A DNA stretch of 64,000 bases from Rhizobiales bacterium CCH3-A5 (lineage in GTDB: Bacteria > Pseudomonadota > Alphaproteobacteria > Rhizobiales > Beijerinckiaceae). Position 1 is the first letter of the stretch, and every line of letters begins with the position of its first letter. The notes under the pieces are model-generated. The model was given only the letters and a program-made list of their open reading frames with translations. It had not been told where the DNA came from and did no database searches. Both the position numbers and the translations under genes were made by a program. Below are positions 7,569 to 15,757 of this stretch, one piece after another. The DNA is taken from positions 1 to 64,000 of the forward strand of contig LSIB01000093.1 of assembly GCA_001556025.1 (NCBI GenBank), read 5' to 3'.

Positions 7569-10500
7569 TCATTGTCCGATCGTCGCTCCGATCTCCCGGT
7601 GGGGATGCGCCGCGACCCGCATGGGATCGTGAATAATCGGAGCCGCCGCCTCCGGCAGTCCCCAGCCCTTCACCAGCCCATAGATCGCCGGGATCACCAG
7701 CAGCGTCAGCACGGTCGAGGAGACCATGCCGCCGATCATCGGCGTGGCGATGCGCTGCATCACCTCCGAGCCCGTGCCGGTGTTCCACAGGATCGGCAGG
7801 AGACCGGCCATGATCGCGATCACCGTCATGATCTTTGGCCGCAACCGCTCGACCGCGCCCAGCATGATCGCCTCCTGCAGATCGGCGCGGGTGAACGCCC
7901 GCCCTTGCGCGGCGCAGCGTGCGCGGACCTCCTTAAGCGCCTGGTCGAGATAGATCAGCATGATCACGCCGGTCTCGGCTGCGACGCCCGCCAGCGCGAT
8001 GAAGCCGACGGCGACCGCGACCGACATGTTGAAGCCCTGCCACCAGAGCAGCCAGATTCCGCCGACCAGCGCGAAAGGCAGCGACAGCATGACGATGAAC
8101 GTCTCGGTCAGCCGGCGGAAGTTGAGGTAGAGCAGCAGGAAGATGATCGCCAGCGTGACGGGGACGACGATCTTGAGGCGCGCCTCGGCCCGTTCGAGAT
8201 ATTCGAACTGGCCGCTCCAGGCGACGCGATAGCCGGCCGGGAGCTGGACCGCCTGGGCGATCGCTCCTTGCGCCTCGCGGACATAGCCGCCGAGATCACG
8301 CCCGGCGATGTCGACGAAGATGTAGATCGCGAGCTGGCCGTTCTCTGTGCGGATCGTGGTGGCGCCGCGCTTGCGCTCGATCCTGGCAACCTCGCCGAGC
8401 GGCACCGAGCCGCCGCCCGGCATCGTCACCTGGACCTCGCGCGCGATCGACTGCGGGTCCGAGCGCAGATCGCGCGGATAGCGGATGGTGACGCCGTAGC
8501 GCTCGCGGCCCTCGACCGTCGTCGTAACGGTCTCGCCGCCCAGCGCCATCGTGACCGCGCCCTGGACGTCGCCGACCGAGAGCCCGTAGCGCCCGAGCGA
8601 GATCCGGTCGGGCACGATGTCGAGGAAATAGCCGCCGATGACGCGCTCGGCATAGGCGCTGGTGGTGCCCGGCACGGCCTTGACCACGGTCTCGATCTGG
8701 CGCGAGACGGCTTCCATCCTGGTCAGATCGTCGCCGAAGACCTTGACGCCGATCGGGGTGCGGATGCCGGTCGCCAGCATGTCGATGCGGGCGCGGATCG
8801 GCTGCGTCCAAGCGTTGGAGATGCCGGGGAACTGCAGCGCCTTGTCCATCTCGGCCTTGAGCGTGTCGGAGGTGACGCCGGCCCGCCATTGCTCCTGGGG
8901 TTTAAGGTTGATGATGGTCTCGAACATCTCTGTCGGGGCCGGGTCGGTCGCGGTCTGGGCCCGGCCGGCCTTGCCATAGACCGAGGCCACCTCCGGAAAC
9001 GATCGGATGATCTGGTTCTGCGTCTGCAGCAGCTCGGCCGCTTTGGTGACGGAGAGGCCCGGCAGGGTCGTGGGCATATACATCAGCGTGCCCTCGTTCA
9101 GCGTCGGCATGAACTCCGAGCCGAGCTGACGCGCCGGCCAGACGCTGACGCCAAGCACGGCGAGCGCCAGCAGGATGGTCAGCGTTTTCGCCTTGAGCAC
9201 GCCCCTGATCAGCGGACGGTAGAGCCAGATCAGCGCCCGGTTGATCGGGTTCTTATGCTCCGGAACGATCCGGCCGCGCACGAACACCACCATCAGCGCC
9301 GGCACCAGCGTCACCGACAGCAAGGCGGCCGCCGCCATGGCGAAGGTCTTGGTGTAGGCAAGCGGCCCGAACAGCCGGCCCTCCTCCCCCTCCAGCGTGA
9401 AGATCGGCAGGAACGAGACGGTGATCACGAGCAGGCTGAAGAACAGCGCCGGCCCGACCTCGCTTGCCGCCTCGATGATGATCTCGACGCGCGGCTTGCC
9501 CGGCGGGGCGCGCTCGAGATGCTTGTGGGCGTTCTCGATCATGACGATGGCGGCGTCGATCATCGCCCCGACCGCAATCGCGATGCCGCCCAGGCTCATG
9601 ATGTTGGAGCCCAGCCCCAGCGCCTTCATCGCGGCAAACGCGATCAGGATACCCACGGGAAGCATCAGGATCGCGACCAGCGCGCTGCGCAGATGCAGCA
9701 GGAAGACGATGCAGACCAAAGCGACGATGACGCTCTCCTCGATCAGCGTCACCTTGAGCGTCTCGATCGCGCGCTCGATCAGCTGCGAGCGGTCATAGAC
9801 CGGCACGATCTCCGCTCCGCCGGGCAAAGTCGCGGCGATTTCGGCAAGCCGCGCCTTGGCGCGTTCGATGACGCCGAGCGCATTCGCCCCGAAACGCTGC
9901 AGCACGATGCCGCTTGCGACCTCACCCTCGCCGTTGAGTTCGGTGATGCCGCGGCGCTCGTCGGGCCCGAGCTCGACGCGGGCGACGTCGGCGAGACGCA
10001 AGGGAGCGCCGCGCTCGGTCCGGAGCACGATATTTTCAATGTCGGCGATCGACTTCAGATAGCCGCGCCCGCGCACCACGAACTCGAATTCGGCAAGTTC
10101 GACGGTGCGCCCGCCGACATCCATGTTGCTGTTGCGGACAGCCTCGCGAAGGGTCGCCAGCGACACGCCTTGCGCCCGCAGCCGCACCGGATCGACCACG
10201 ATCGCATATTGCTTGACGAAGCCGCCGACACTGGCGACCTCGGCCACGCCCTCCGCGCGCGAGGCGGCGAAGCGCACCGACCAGTCCTGAACCGAGCGCA
10301 GTTCGGCGAGCGTCATCTCCTTGGCCATGACGGCGTACTGATAGACCCAGCCGACGCCGGTCGCGTCCGGCCCCAATGTCGGCGAGACGCCTGTGGGAAG
10401 CCGGCGCGCGGCGGCGTTGAGATATTCCAGCACGCGCGAGCGCGCCCAATACGGGTCCGTGCCGTCCTCGAAGATGACATAGACGAAGGAGACGCCGAAG

Positions 10501-10760
10501 AAGGAGAAGCCGCGCACGACGCGGGCCTTGGGCACCGTCAGCATCGAAGTCGTCAGCGGATAGGTGACCTGGTCCTCGATCACCTGCGGCGCCTGGCCGG
10601 GATATTCGGTGTAGACGATGACCTGCACGTCGGAGAGATCGGGGATGGCGTCGAGCGGCAGCGTTCGCACCGCATAGACCCCGGCCGCGACGGCGAAGGC
10701 CGTCCCGACGAAAACCAGGACGAGGTTGCGCGCCGACCACGTGATCAGGCGGGCGATCAT
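7569..10760 (-). CDS. cusA: CusA-type HME-RND copper/silver efflux pump
   Basis: 1063 residues, normal for the heavy-metal RND family. Two sets of membrane helices flank large periplasmic loops, and an Asp in helix 4 (GAMIDAAIVMIEN, about residue 402) serves the proton relay. The Met triad that carries Cu+ in E. coli CusA (Met573, 623, 672) is matched by Met562 (LMYMPTT), Met612 (PTEMFET) and Met661 (RIDMLATG) with identical spacings of 50 and 49. It moves Cu+/Ag+ from the periplasm through CusB and the TolC-like protein across the outer membrane. Its start overlaps the cusB stop by 4 bases; it is the last gene of the ten-gene copper operon. Confidence 0.96.
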   Translation of the reverse strand: MIARLITWSARNLVLVFVGTAFAVAAGVYAVRTLPLDAIPDLSDVQVIVYTEYPGQAPQVIEDQVTYPLTTSMLTVPKARVVRGFSFFGVSFVYVIFEDGTDPYWARSRVLEYLNAAARRLPTGVSPTLGPDATGVGWVYQYAVMAKEMTLAELRSVQDWSVRFAASRAEGVAEVASVGGFVKQYAIVVDPVRLRAQGVSLATLREAVRNSNMDVGGRTVELAEFEFVVRGRGYLKSIADIENIVLRTERGAPLRLADVARVELGPDERRGITELNGEGEVASGIVLQRFGANALGVIERAKARLAEIAATLPGGAEIVPVYDRSQLIERAIETLKVTLIEESVIVALVCIVFLLHLRSALVAILMLPVGILIAFAAMKALGLGSNIMSLGGIAIAVGAMIDAAIVMIENAHKHLERAPPGKPRVEIIIEAASEVGPALFFSLLVITVSFLPIFTLEGEEGRLFGPLAYTKTFAMAAAALLSVTLVPALMVVFVRGRIVPEHKNPINRALIWLYRPLIRGVLKAKTLTILLALAVLGVSVWPARQLGSEFMPTLNEGTLMYMPTTLPGLSVTKAAELLQTQNQIIRSFPEVASVYGKAGRAQTATDPAPTEMFETIINLKPQEQWRAGVTSDTLKAEMDKALQFPGISNAWTQPIRARIDMLATGIRTPIGVKVFGDDLTRMEAVSRQIETVVKAVPGTTSAYAERVIGGYFLDIVPDRISLGRYGLSVGDVQGAVTMALGGETVTTTVEGRERYGVTIRYPRDLRSDPQSIAREVQVTMPGGGSVPLGEVARIERKRGATTIRTENGQLAIYIFVDIAGRDLGGYVREAQGAIAQAVQLPAGYRVAWSGQFEYLERAEARLKIVVPVTLAIIFLLLYLNFRRLTETFIVMLSLPFALVGGIWLLWWQGFNMSVAVAVGFIALAGVAAETGVIMLIYLDQALKEVRARCAAQGRAFTRADLQEAIMLGAVERLRPKIMTVIAIMAGLLPILWNTGTGSEVMQRIATPMIGGMVSSTVLTLLVIPAIYGLVKGWGLPEAAAPIIHDPMRVAAHPHREIGATIGQ

Positions 10761-12241
10761 GGTTTCGCCTCCGACGGATTGGCCGCGGCGGGCTTGCCGT
10801 CCGCTGGCGCGCCGAGGCCGCTCAGCGCGGCCTTCAGATTGCTCTCGGCGTCGATGAGAAAGTTGGCCGAGACGACGACGCGGTCGCCCTCGCTAACGCC
10901 CTCGCTGATCGCGACCATGCCGTCGCCGCGCTGGCCGAGCCTGACCTCGCGCGGCTCGAAACGGCCCTCGCCGAGGTCGAGGATGACGACGCGGCGCGTG
11001 CCGGTGTCGATCACGGCGCTTTCGGGAACAGTCAGCGCGGGCGCGACCTCGCCGGAGCCGATCTCGACATCGGCATACATGTTGGGCAGCAGCATGCCGG
11101 CGCGGTTGTCGATCTCGATGCGGACCTTGGTGCTGCGCGTCGCTTCCGCCACCTGCGGATAGATCAGCCCGACCTTGCCCACGAACTCCGTGCCGGGTCG
11201 CCCGCGCAGGCGGATCGTGGCCGGCGCGCCGATGCGGATCGCGGCGAGATCGCCCTCCGGAACATCGGCCAGGACCCAGATCGTCGAGATGTCGGCGAGC
11301 CGGAACAGGCTGTCGCCCGACGCCATCCTCATGCCGTCGACGACGTTGCGCTCCAGTACGATGCCGTCGCGCGGAGCCGCCCAGACGATCGTCAGCGGCA
11401 CTTTTCGGGTGCGCTCGATCTCGGCGACGATCTCCGGATGGACGCCCAGATTCTCCAGCCGCTGGCGCGCGCCGCCTTCGGGCACGCCGCGCCCGGCGGC
11501 GTTGAGTTCGGCGACGAACTGCGCGCTCGCCGCCGTGATCTCGGGCGAATAAATTTTGACCAGCCGGTCGCCCTTGGCGACGCGGTCACCGGTCGTGATC
11601 GGGGCCACCTCCTGGATGAAAGCGTCCGAGCGCGTCGCGACCACGGAGACGCGGCGCTCGTCAAGCTGCACGGTGCCCGGCACGCGGATCGGCCGGCTGA
11701 TCGCCTGCCGGATCACGGGCTCGGAACGCACGCCGCTGCGCTGGATGCGGCCGGGCGAGAGCTTGATGACCTTGTCGTCGGCGTCCTGCCCGGCATAGAC
11801 CGGCAGGTAGTCCATGCCCATCCAGTCCTTTTTCGGAACCGGCGAGGTGTCGGGCAAACCCATCGGGTTGCGATAGTAGAGCAGTTTTCGCTCGGCCTCC
11901 GCTCCGGCGGCTGGCGCCTCGGCGACCTGCGCCGGTCTGGCCGCGGGCGGATCGAAGCTGATCTCCTCGCTGGCGCGGACGGGCAGGAAGTCGCGGCCGT
12001 CTTCGGTCTTGCGCGGTTCCGGCGCATAAACCGGCATTCCGTCCGGGTGACGATAATAGGCGATCGGACCCGTCGCTGCCGCCGGCTCCGCCTTGGGCGC
12101 GACCGACGATCTGGCCATGAGGACATGGTGGAGCCGATCGAGGCCGGGCAGGACGAGCCCGCGCGTTCCAGCGGCATAGCCTCCCGCGCCCGCCGCCGTG
12201 ACGGCGGCGAGAGCGAGGGTCGAGAGCAGGATCCGCGTCAT
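10757..12241 (-). CDS. cusB: CusB-type periplasmic adaptor of the RND pump
   Basis: 494 residues. An N-terminal membrane anchor is followed by two heavy-metal-binding repeats (YYRHPDGMPVYAPEP near 60; YYRNPMGLPDTSPVPKKDW near 125), the barrel-sandwich hybrid domain (GDRVAKGDRLVKIY), an alpha hairpin (SAQFVAELNAA) and beta-barrel/membrane-proximal domains. The protein bridges CusA and the outer-membrane channel and receives Cu+ from CusF. Two metal-binding repeats, one with Met and Tyr, agree with copper or silver. It overlaps both neighbours by 4 bases, so the three last genes are translationally coupled. Confidence 0.94.
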   Translation of the reverse strand: MTRILLSTLALAAVTAAGAGGYAAGTRGLVLPGLDRLHHVLMARSSVAPKAEPAAATGPIAYYRHPDGMPVYAPEPRKTEDGRDFLPVRASEEISFDPPAARPAQVAEAPAAGAEAERKLLYYRNPMGLPDTSPVPKKDWMGMDYLPVYAGQDADDKVIKLSPGRIQRSGVRSEPVIRQAISRPIRVPGTVQLDERRVSVVATRSDAFIQEVAPITTGDRVAKGDRLVKIYSPEITAASAQFVAELNAAGRGVPEGGARQRLENLGVHPEIVAEIERTRKVPLTIVWAAPRDGIVLERNVVDGMRMASGDSLFRLADISTIWVLADVPEGDLAAIRIGAPATIRLRGRPGTEFVGKVGLIYPQVAEATRSTKVRIEIDNRAGMLLPNMYADVEIGSGEVAPALTVPESAVIDTGTRRVVILDLGEGRFEPREVRLGQRGDGMVAISEGVSEGDRVVVSANFLIDAESNLKAALSGLGAPADGKPAAANPSEAKP

Positions 12242-12633
12242 GGGGTGGCCTTCAGGACAAGACGACTCTCGAGCGTGCCGTCTTCGCCCTGCACCTTGGC
12301 TCCCAGCGAGAGACGCCAGCCGCCTTCCATGATCAGGTTGGTCCTGAAGGTGTAACTGCCCGGCTCGGTCGTGGGCATCGGCTCCAGTTTTGACGCCATG
12401 GTCGCCATGCCGTCGGGCTCCATGTCGATGCGGCTGGCGAAGATCACCGCGTCGGGCACGGCCTTGCCGGTGCGTTTGTCGATGAGCCGGACGGTGACCA
12501 CGACGCCGTCGCCCTGCTTCAACTCCTTCTGGGTGAGTTGGAATTCGTAGTCTTTGATATCGGCCAGCGCCGGCATGGCGAAGGCAAGCGAAAGCGCGGC
12601 GGCGAGCGCGCGTACGAAAGTGACAGAAGACAT
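12238..12633 (-). CDS. FixH/YtkA-like exported protein
   Basis: 131 residues with a signal peptide (ALAAALSLAFAMPALA) and one beta-sandwich of the FixH/YtkA type: YEFQLTQKELKQGDGVVVTVRL, in which conserved features are KQGDGVVVTV and DAVIFASRIDMEPDGM, then GSYTFRTN and GGWRLSL. Several Met residues (MEPDGMATMASKLEPM) could form a soft-metal site. Proteins of this type often sit beside cusBA; a metal-delivery or assembly role is inferred. It overlaps cusB by 4 bases. Confidence 0.75.
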   Translation of the reverse strand: MSSVTFVRALAAALSLAFAMPALADIKDYEFQLTQKELKQGDGVVVTVRLIDKRTGKAVPDAVIFASRIDMEPDGMATMASKLEPMPTTEPGSYTFRTNLIMEGGWRLSLGAKVQGEDGTLESRLVLKATP

Positions 12634-12761
12634 GGTGGAAGTCCCGAATGAACAGGCTGCCGCGCTGTGGCGCAGCTATCGCGCGGCCCTTTGGCCACGG
12701 CTTGCCGACCGCGCGGACAATGCCGTGCGGCCGGAGCCGACGCTGACGCGCCGGCGATGCC

Positions 12762-13112
12762 TCAGCTTCGGGGAGGTCTCGGGGGCGGCGCGAAGCTCAG
12801 GGACGCGCGCTCGGCGTCGTCTCCCATGAGCGCGCTCACGGCCATGACCGGGCCAGGAAGCGCGACGGTCCTGGCCGTTCCGCCCGCAGAACATTTGGCG
12901 AGGCAGAAGGTCAACGCCGGACAGTTCGTCGTGCAGTCCTTTGGACCGCCCTGGTCCGACGGGCAGCAGGGCATGCCCGCTTCCATGGTCTGCTCGACGC
13001 CTGCGGCGTCCCGCGCCATGCCGGCGGTCGCCGGGCTGACATAGGACGCGAGAACGCCGGCCGTCAGGAACAGGGCCAGGATCAGCGCATGCGTGAGGAC
13101 CCGGAGTTGCAT
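12762..13112 (-). CDS. Cys-rich small exported protein (DUF2946-like)
   Basis: 116 residues. The N-terminal hydrophobic segment (LILALFLTAGVLASYV) is followed by a Cys-rich stretch with CCPSDQGGPKDCTTNCP and FCLAKC, seven Cys over about 25 residues, then a Pro-rich tail. Small proteins of this composition occur within copper operons of alphaproteobacteria and resemble the DUF2946 group. Thiolate binding of Cu+ is plausible but unproved. It is separated from the FixH-like gene by 128 bases with no other gene, and no strong ribosome-binding site is seen. Confidence 0.6.
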   Translation of the reverse strand: MQLRVLTHALILALFLTAGVLASYVSPATAGMARDAAGVEQTMEAGMPCCPSDQGGPKDCTTNCPALTFCLAKCSAGGTARTVALPGPVMAVSALMGDDAERASLSFAPPPRPPRS

Positions 13113-13173
13113 TTATGCAGGATGCCATGTCCGTGCCGCCGGCAAAAGACCGGCGGCATCAAGATCGCGTCAA

Positions 13174-13452
13174 TCAGTCGTCATCGGCCTCGTCGCGCGG
13201 GGCTCGCGGGGAATCGACGACGCAGCGGCCGCCGGCGCAGGCTATCTTGAGCAGCTTGTGCGAGCTGCCGAAGCAATTCGCCTCGTAGAGCAGCGTCTGC
13301 CCGAGCGGCGGCAGCGTGCTGATCGTCGCCTGCACGCAGCCGGATTCGAGCAGCGCCCGTTGTAGATCGCCGTCGCTCGCGCGGCTGACATCCGCGCCGA
13401 AAGCGCCGACGAGGCCGGCGAAGAGCCCAATCGCAAGACGGACGGGCTTCAT
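13174..13452 (-). CDS. Small exported protein with four cysteines
   Basis: 92 residues from the ATG at 13452: signal peptide (VRLAIGLFAGLVGAFGA) and a short mature domain with ESGCVQAT, EANCFG, KIACAGGRC. The four Cys could form two disulfides. No family was recognised. An alternative GTG start at 13479 would overlap the cusF-like stop as GTGA and add nine residues before the signal peptide. The position inside the copper operon suggests a periplasmic accessory role. Confidence 0.6.
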   Translation of the reverse strand: MKPVRLAIGLFAGLVGAFGADVSRASDGDLQRALLESGCVQATISTLPPLGQTLLYEANCFGSSHKLLKIACAGGRCVVDSPRAPRDEADDD

Positions 13453-13475
13453 TCGCCCGCCCGTGATCAGCGAAC

Positions 13476-13754
13476 TCACTTCGTCTTCTGCAGCTTCGTC
13501 ACCGTGATCTGGCCGTTGACCCGGTCGGCGTCGAACTTGATCCTGTCGCCTGCCTTGAGGCCCTTGAGCATGGCCGGCTCGCCGGCGCGGAAGACCATCG
13601 ACATGGCGTCCATGTCGAGATTTTTGATCGGGCCGTGGTCGATGGTCAGCTTGCCTTGCGCCTCGTCGATCTTTTTGACGGTGCCGTTGACCTGCTGGGC
13701 GAGCGCCGGCAGCGAGACCGCCAGGAAAGCGAGCGTTGAGACGAGTTTCAGCAT
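13476..13754 (-). CDS. cusF: CusF-like periplasmic copper chaperone, Trp-to-Met variant
   Basis: 92 residues: signal peptide (KLVSTLAFLAVSLPALA) and a small OB-fold domain. In E. coli CusF, Cu+ is held by His36, Met47 and Met49 and capped by Trp44. Here the matching residues are His40, Met48, Met51 and Met53 with identical spacing (0, +8, +11, +13), so the capping Trp is replaced by Met. The motifs seen are DHGPIKNLDMDAMSM. It would pass Cu+ to CusB. The start at 13754 has AAGGAGCATCCC upstream. It is part of the ten-gene copper operon. Confidence 0.88.
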   Translation of the reverse strand: MLKLVSTLAFLAVSLPALAQQVNGTVKKIDEAQGKLTIDHGPIKNLDMDAMSMVFRAGEPAMLKGLKAGDRIKFDADRVNGQITVTKLQKTK

Positions 13755-13783
13755 GGGATGCTCCTTGATGCGCGAGCGCGGAT

Positions 13784-14263
13784 TCATTTAACGACGACAG
13801 TGCCAGTCATTCCGGCTTCGCGGTGGCCGGGTATCAGACAGGAGAAGTCGAACTCGCCGGCCTTGGTGAAAGCCCAGACGATCTCGCCGGTCTTCTTCGG
13901 CGCGAGGCGCTTGGCGTTCGGATCGTCATGCTCCATGTCGGGATTCTTCTGCATCTCGATGGCGTGCTTGAGGTTCTCCGCGAGCGTCGCCAGAACGAGC
14001 TCGTGGTCCACCTCGCCATTGTTGCGGAGCTGGAACTTGACCTGCTCGCCGCGACGGATCTCGATCCGATTCGGGATGAAATGCATCTTCCCGTCTTTTT
14101 CGCCCATCGAGACCTGGACCAGACGCGCCGGCTTCTTGGGGTCGCCGGGCTTGCCGTAGGCGACCTCGCCATCGTGATGGCCAGCCGCTCCCGGCCCAGC
14201 AAGCGCGGCACCGGCCGAGAGTGCGAGCGCCAGACCTGCAAGTTTCAATAACGGCAATTTCAT
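13784..14263 (-). CDS. Exported type 1 copper protein (cupredoxin)
   Basis: 159 residues: signal peptide (LAGLALALSAGAALA) then a plastocyanin/azurin-like beta barrel. A type 1 copper site is visible as His87 (DHELV), Cys142, His147 and Met152 in FSCLIPGHREAGM. GGGAGAA precedes the ATG at 14263. A middle insertion with EMQKNPDMEHDD adds Met/His residues. It could carry electrons to the neighbouring multicopper oxidase or buffer periplasmic copper. It is cotranscribed with that gene (gap about 30 bases). Confidence 0.88.
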   Translation of the reverse strand: MKLPLLKLAGLALALSAGAALAGPGAAGHHDGEVAYGKPGDPKKPARLVQVSMGEKDGKMHFIPNRIEIRRGEQVKFQLRNNGEVDHELVLATLAENLKHAIEMQKNPDMEHDDPNAKRLAPKKTGEIVWAFTKAGEFDFSCLIPGHREAGMTGTVVVK

Positions 14264-14294
14264 GGTCGGATTCTCCCGAGTTCGGTGGGTCGTT

Positions 14295-15737
14295 TCAGTG
14301 GTTGGAATGAGCGCCGCCGGCCTTGGCGCCGGGCAGCGGCTTGCCATCGGGGCCGAGGCGCGGTTTGCGCGGATCCTTGACCTGCCAGGTGGCAAGATCG
14401 GGACTGACCTTGGGCGTCTCGACGCGCGGTGCCTCGGCCAGCTTCTGGCCCTTGTACTCGTACGCAACCGTGCCTTCGGGGTTCTTGTAGTGGCCGGGAT
14501 CCTTGTAATCGTTCTTGGCCAGTCCCTCGCGCACCTTCACCACCGAGAACATGCCGCCCATCTCGATGGGGCCGAACTGGCCGTAGCCGGTCATCATCGG
14601 CAGCGTGTTCTTCGGCAGCTCCATCTCCATGGAGCCCATCTCGCCCATGCCGTTCGAGCCCATCGGCATGTAGCCCGGAGCGGCCTTGCGGATGCGGCTG
14701 ACGAGGTCCTTCTTGGTGACGCCGATATAGGTCTTAACCGAATGGCCCATGGCGTTCATGGTGTGATGGGATTTGTGGCAGTGGATCGCCCAGTCGCCGG
14801 GCTCGTCGGCAACGAAGTCGAAGGCGCGCATCTGGCCGACGGCGACGTCGATCGAGACCTCGTCCCATGCGGAGGCCGGATCGACCCAGCCGCCATCGGT
14901 GCAGGAGACCTTGAACTCGTAGCCATGCATGTGGACCGGGTGGTTGGTCATGGTGAGGTTGCCGAAGCGGATCCGAACCTTGTCGTCCTTGCCGACCACG
15001 AACGGGTCGATGCCGGGGAAGACCCGGCTGTTCCAGCCCCACAGGTTAAAGTCGAGCATGGTGTTGACCTTGGGCACATAGCTGCCCGGCTCGATGTCGA
15101 AGGCGTTGAGCAGGAAGACGAAGTCGCGGTCGACGCGGCGGAAGGCCGGATCCTTCGGATGGACGATGAACATGCCCATCATGCCCATCGCCATCTGCAC
15201 CATCTCGTCGGAATGGGGATGGTACATATAGGTGCCCGAGCGCCGGAGCTGGAACTCGTAGACGAAGGTTTTTCCGGACGGGATATGCGGCTGGTTAAGC
15301 CCGCCGACGCCGTCCATGCCGTTGGGTAGGCGCTGGCCGTGCCAATGGATCGTGGTGTTCTCGGGCAGCCTGTTGCTGACGAAGATGCGGACCTTGTCGC
15401 CCTCGACGGCCTCGATCGTCGGGCCGGGCGACTGGCCGTTGTAGCCCCAGAGATAGGCGATCATGCCCGGCGCGATCTCGCGCTCGACCGGCTCGGCGAC
15501 GAGGTGGAACTCCTTCCAGTCGCCGTTCATGCGCCAGGGCAGGGTCCAGCCGTTCAGCGTCGCCACAGGCTGGTAGTCGGGGCCGCTGGTCGGCACGAGC
15601 GGGGCCTGCGTGGCCGCGCTCGCCATGGTCGGCGCTTCGGGCACGGCGGCGAAAGCAGTGCGGCCCGACACGGCGGCCGCGCCGGCAAGCACGAGCCCCG
15701 ACGACCCGATAAAGCCCCTGCGTGACAGATCCGTCAT
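14295..15737 (-). CDS. Multicopper oxidase, CopA/CueO-like, Tat-exported
   Basis: 480 residues from the ATG at 15737, preceded by GAGGAG at 9 bases. A twin-arginine signal (LSRRGFIGSSG) exports the folded enzyme. All four copper-ligand clusters are visible: HWHGQ, HPHSDE, HPVHMHGYEF and the type 1/3 motif HCHKSHHTMNAM, which fits HCH-x3-H-x4-M. Periplasmic oxidation of Cu+ to the less toxic Cu2+ with O2 reduction is the family role. A Met-rich stretch near the C-terminus (GSNGMGEMGSMEMELP) resembles the Met-rich inserts that bind substrate Cu+. It lies between the TolC-like and cupredoxin genes. Confidence 0.93.
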   Translation of the reverse strand: MTDLSRRGFIGSSGLVLAGAAAVSGRTAFAAVPEAPTMASAATQAPLVPTSGPDYQPVATLNGWTLPWRMNGDWKEFHLVAEPVEREIAPGMIAYLWGYNGQSPGPTIEAVEGDKVRIFVSNRLPENTTIHWHGQRLPNGMDGVGGLNQPHIPSGKTFVYEFQLRRSGTYMYHPHSDEMVQMAMGMMGMFIVHPKDPAFRRVDRDFVFLLNAFDIEPGSYVPKVNTMLDFNLWGWNSRVFPGIDPFVVGKDDKVRIRFGNLTMTNHPVHMHGYEFKVSCTDGGWVDPASAWDEVSIDVAVGQMRAFDFVADEPGDWAIHCHKSHHTMNAMGHSVKTYIGVTKKDLVSRIRKAAPGYMPMGSNGMGEMGSMEMELPKNTLPMMTGYGQFGPIEMGGMFSVVKVREGLAKNDYKDPGHYKNPEGTVAYEYKGQKLAEAPRVETPKVSPDLATWQVKDPRKPRLGPDGKPLPGAKAGGAHSNH

Positions 15738-15757
15738 GGCGTCTTGCTCCTCAGGGG

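Noticed and set aside
7572..11162. Very long plus-strand open frame (over 1,100 codons) opposite cusA and cusB
   Set aside because: It is the antisense of well-conserved RND genes in GC-rich DNA. Its product is low-complexity, rich in Arg, Asp, His and Gln, and shows no domain.
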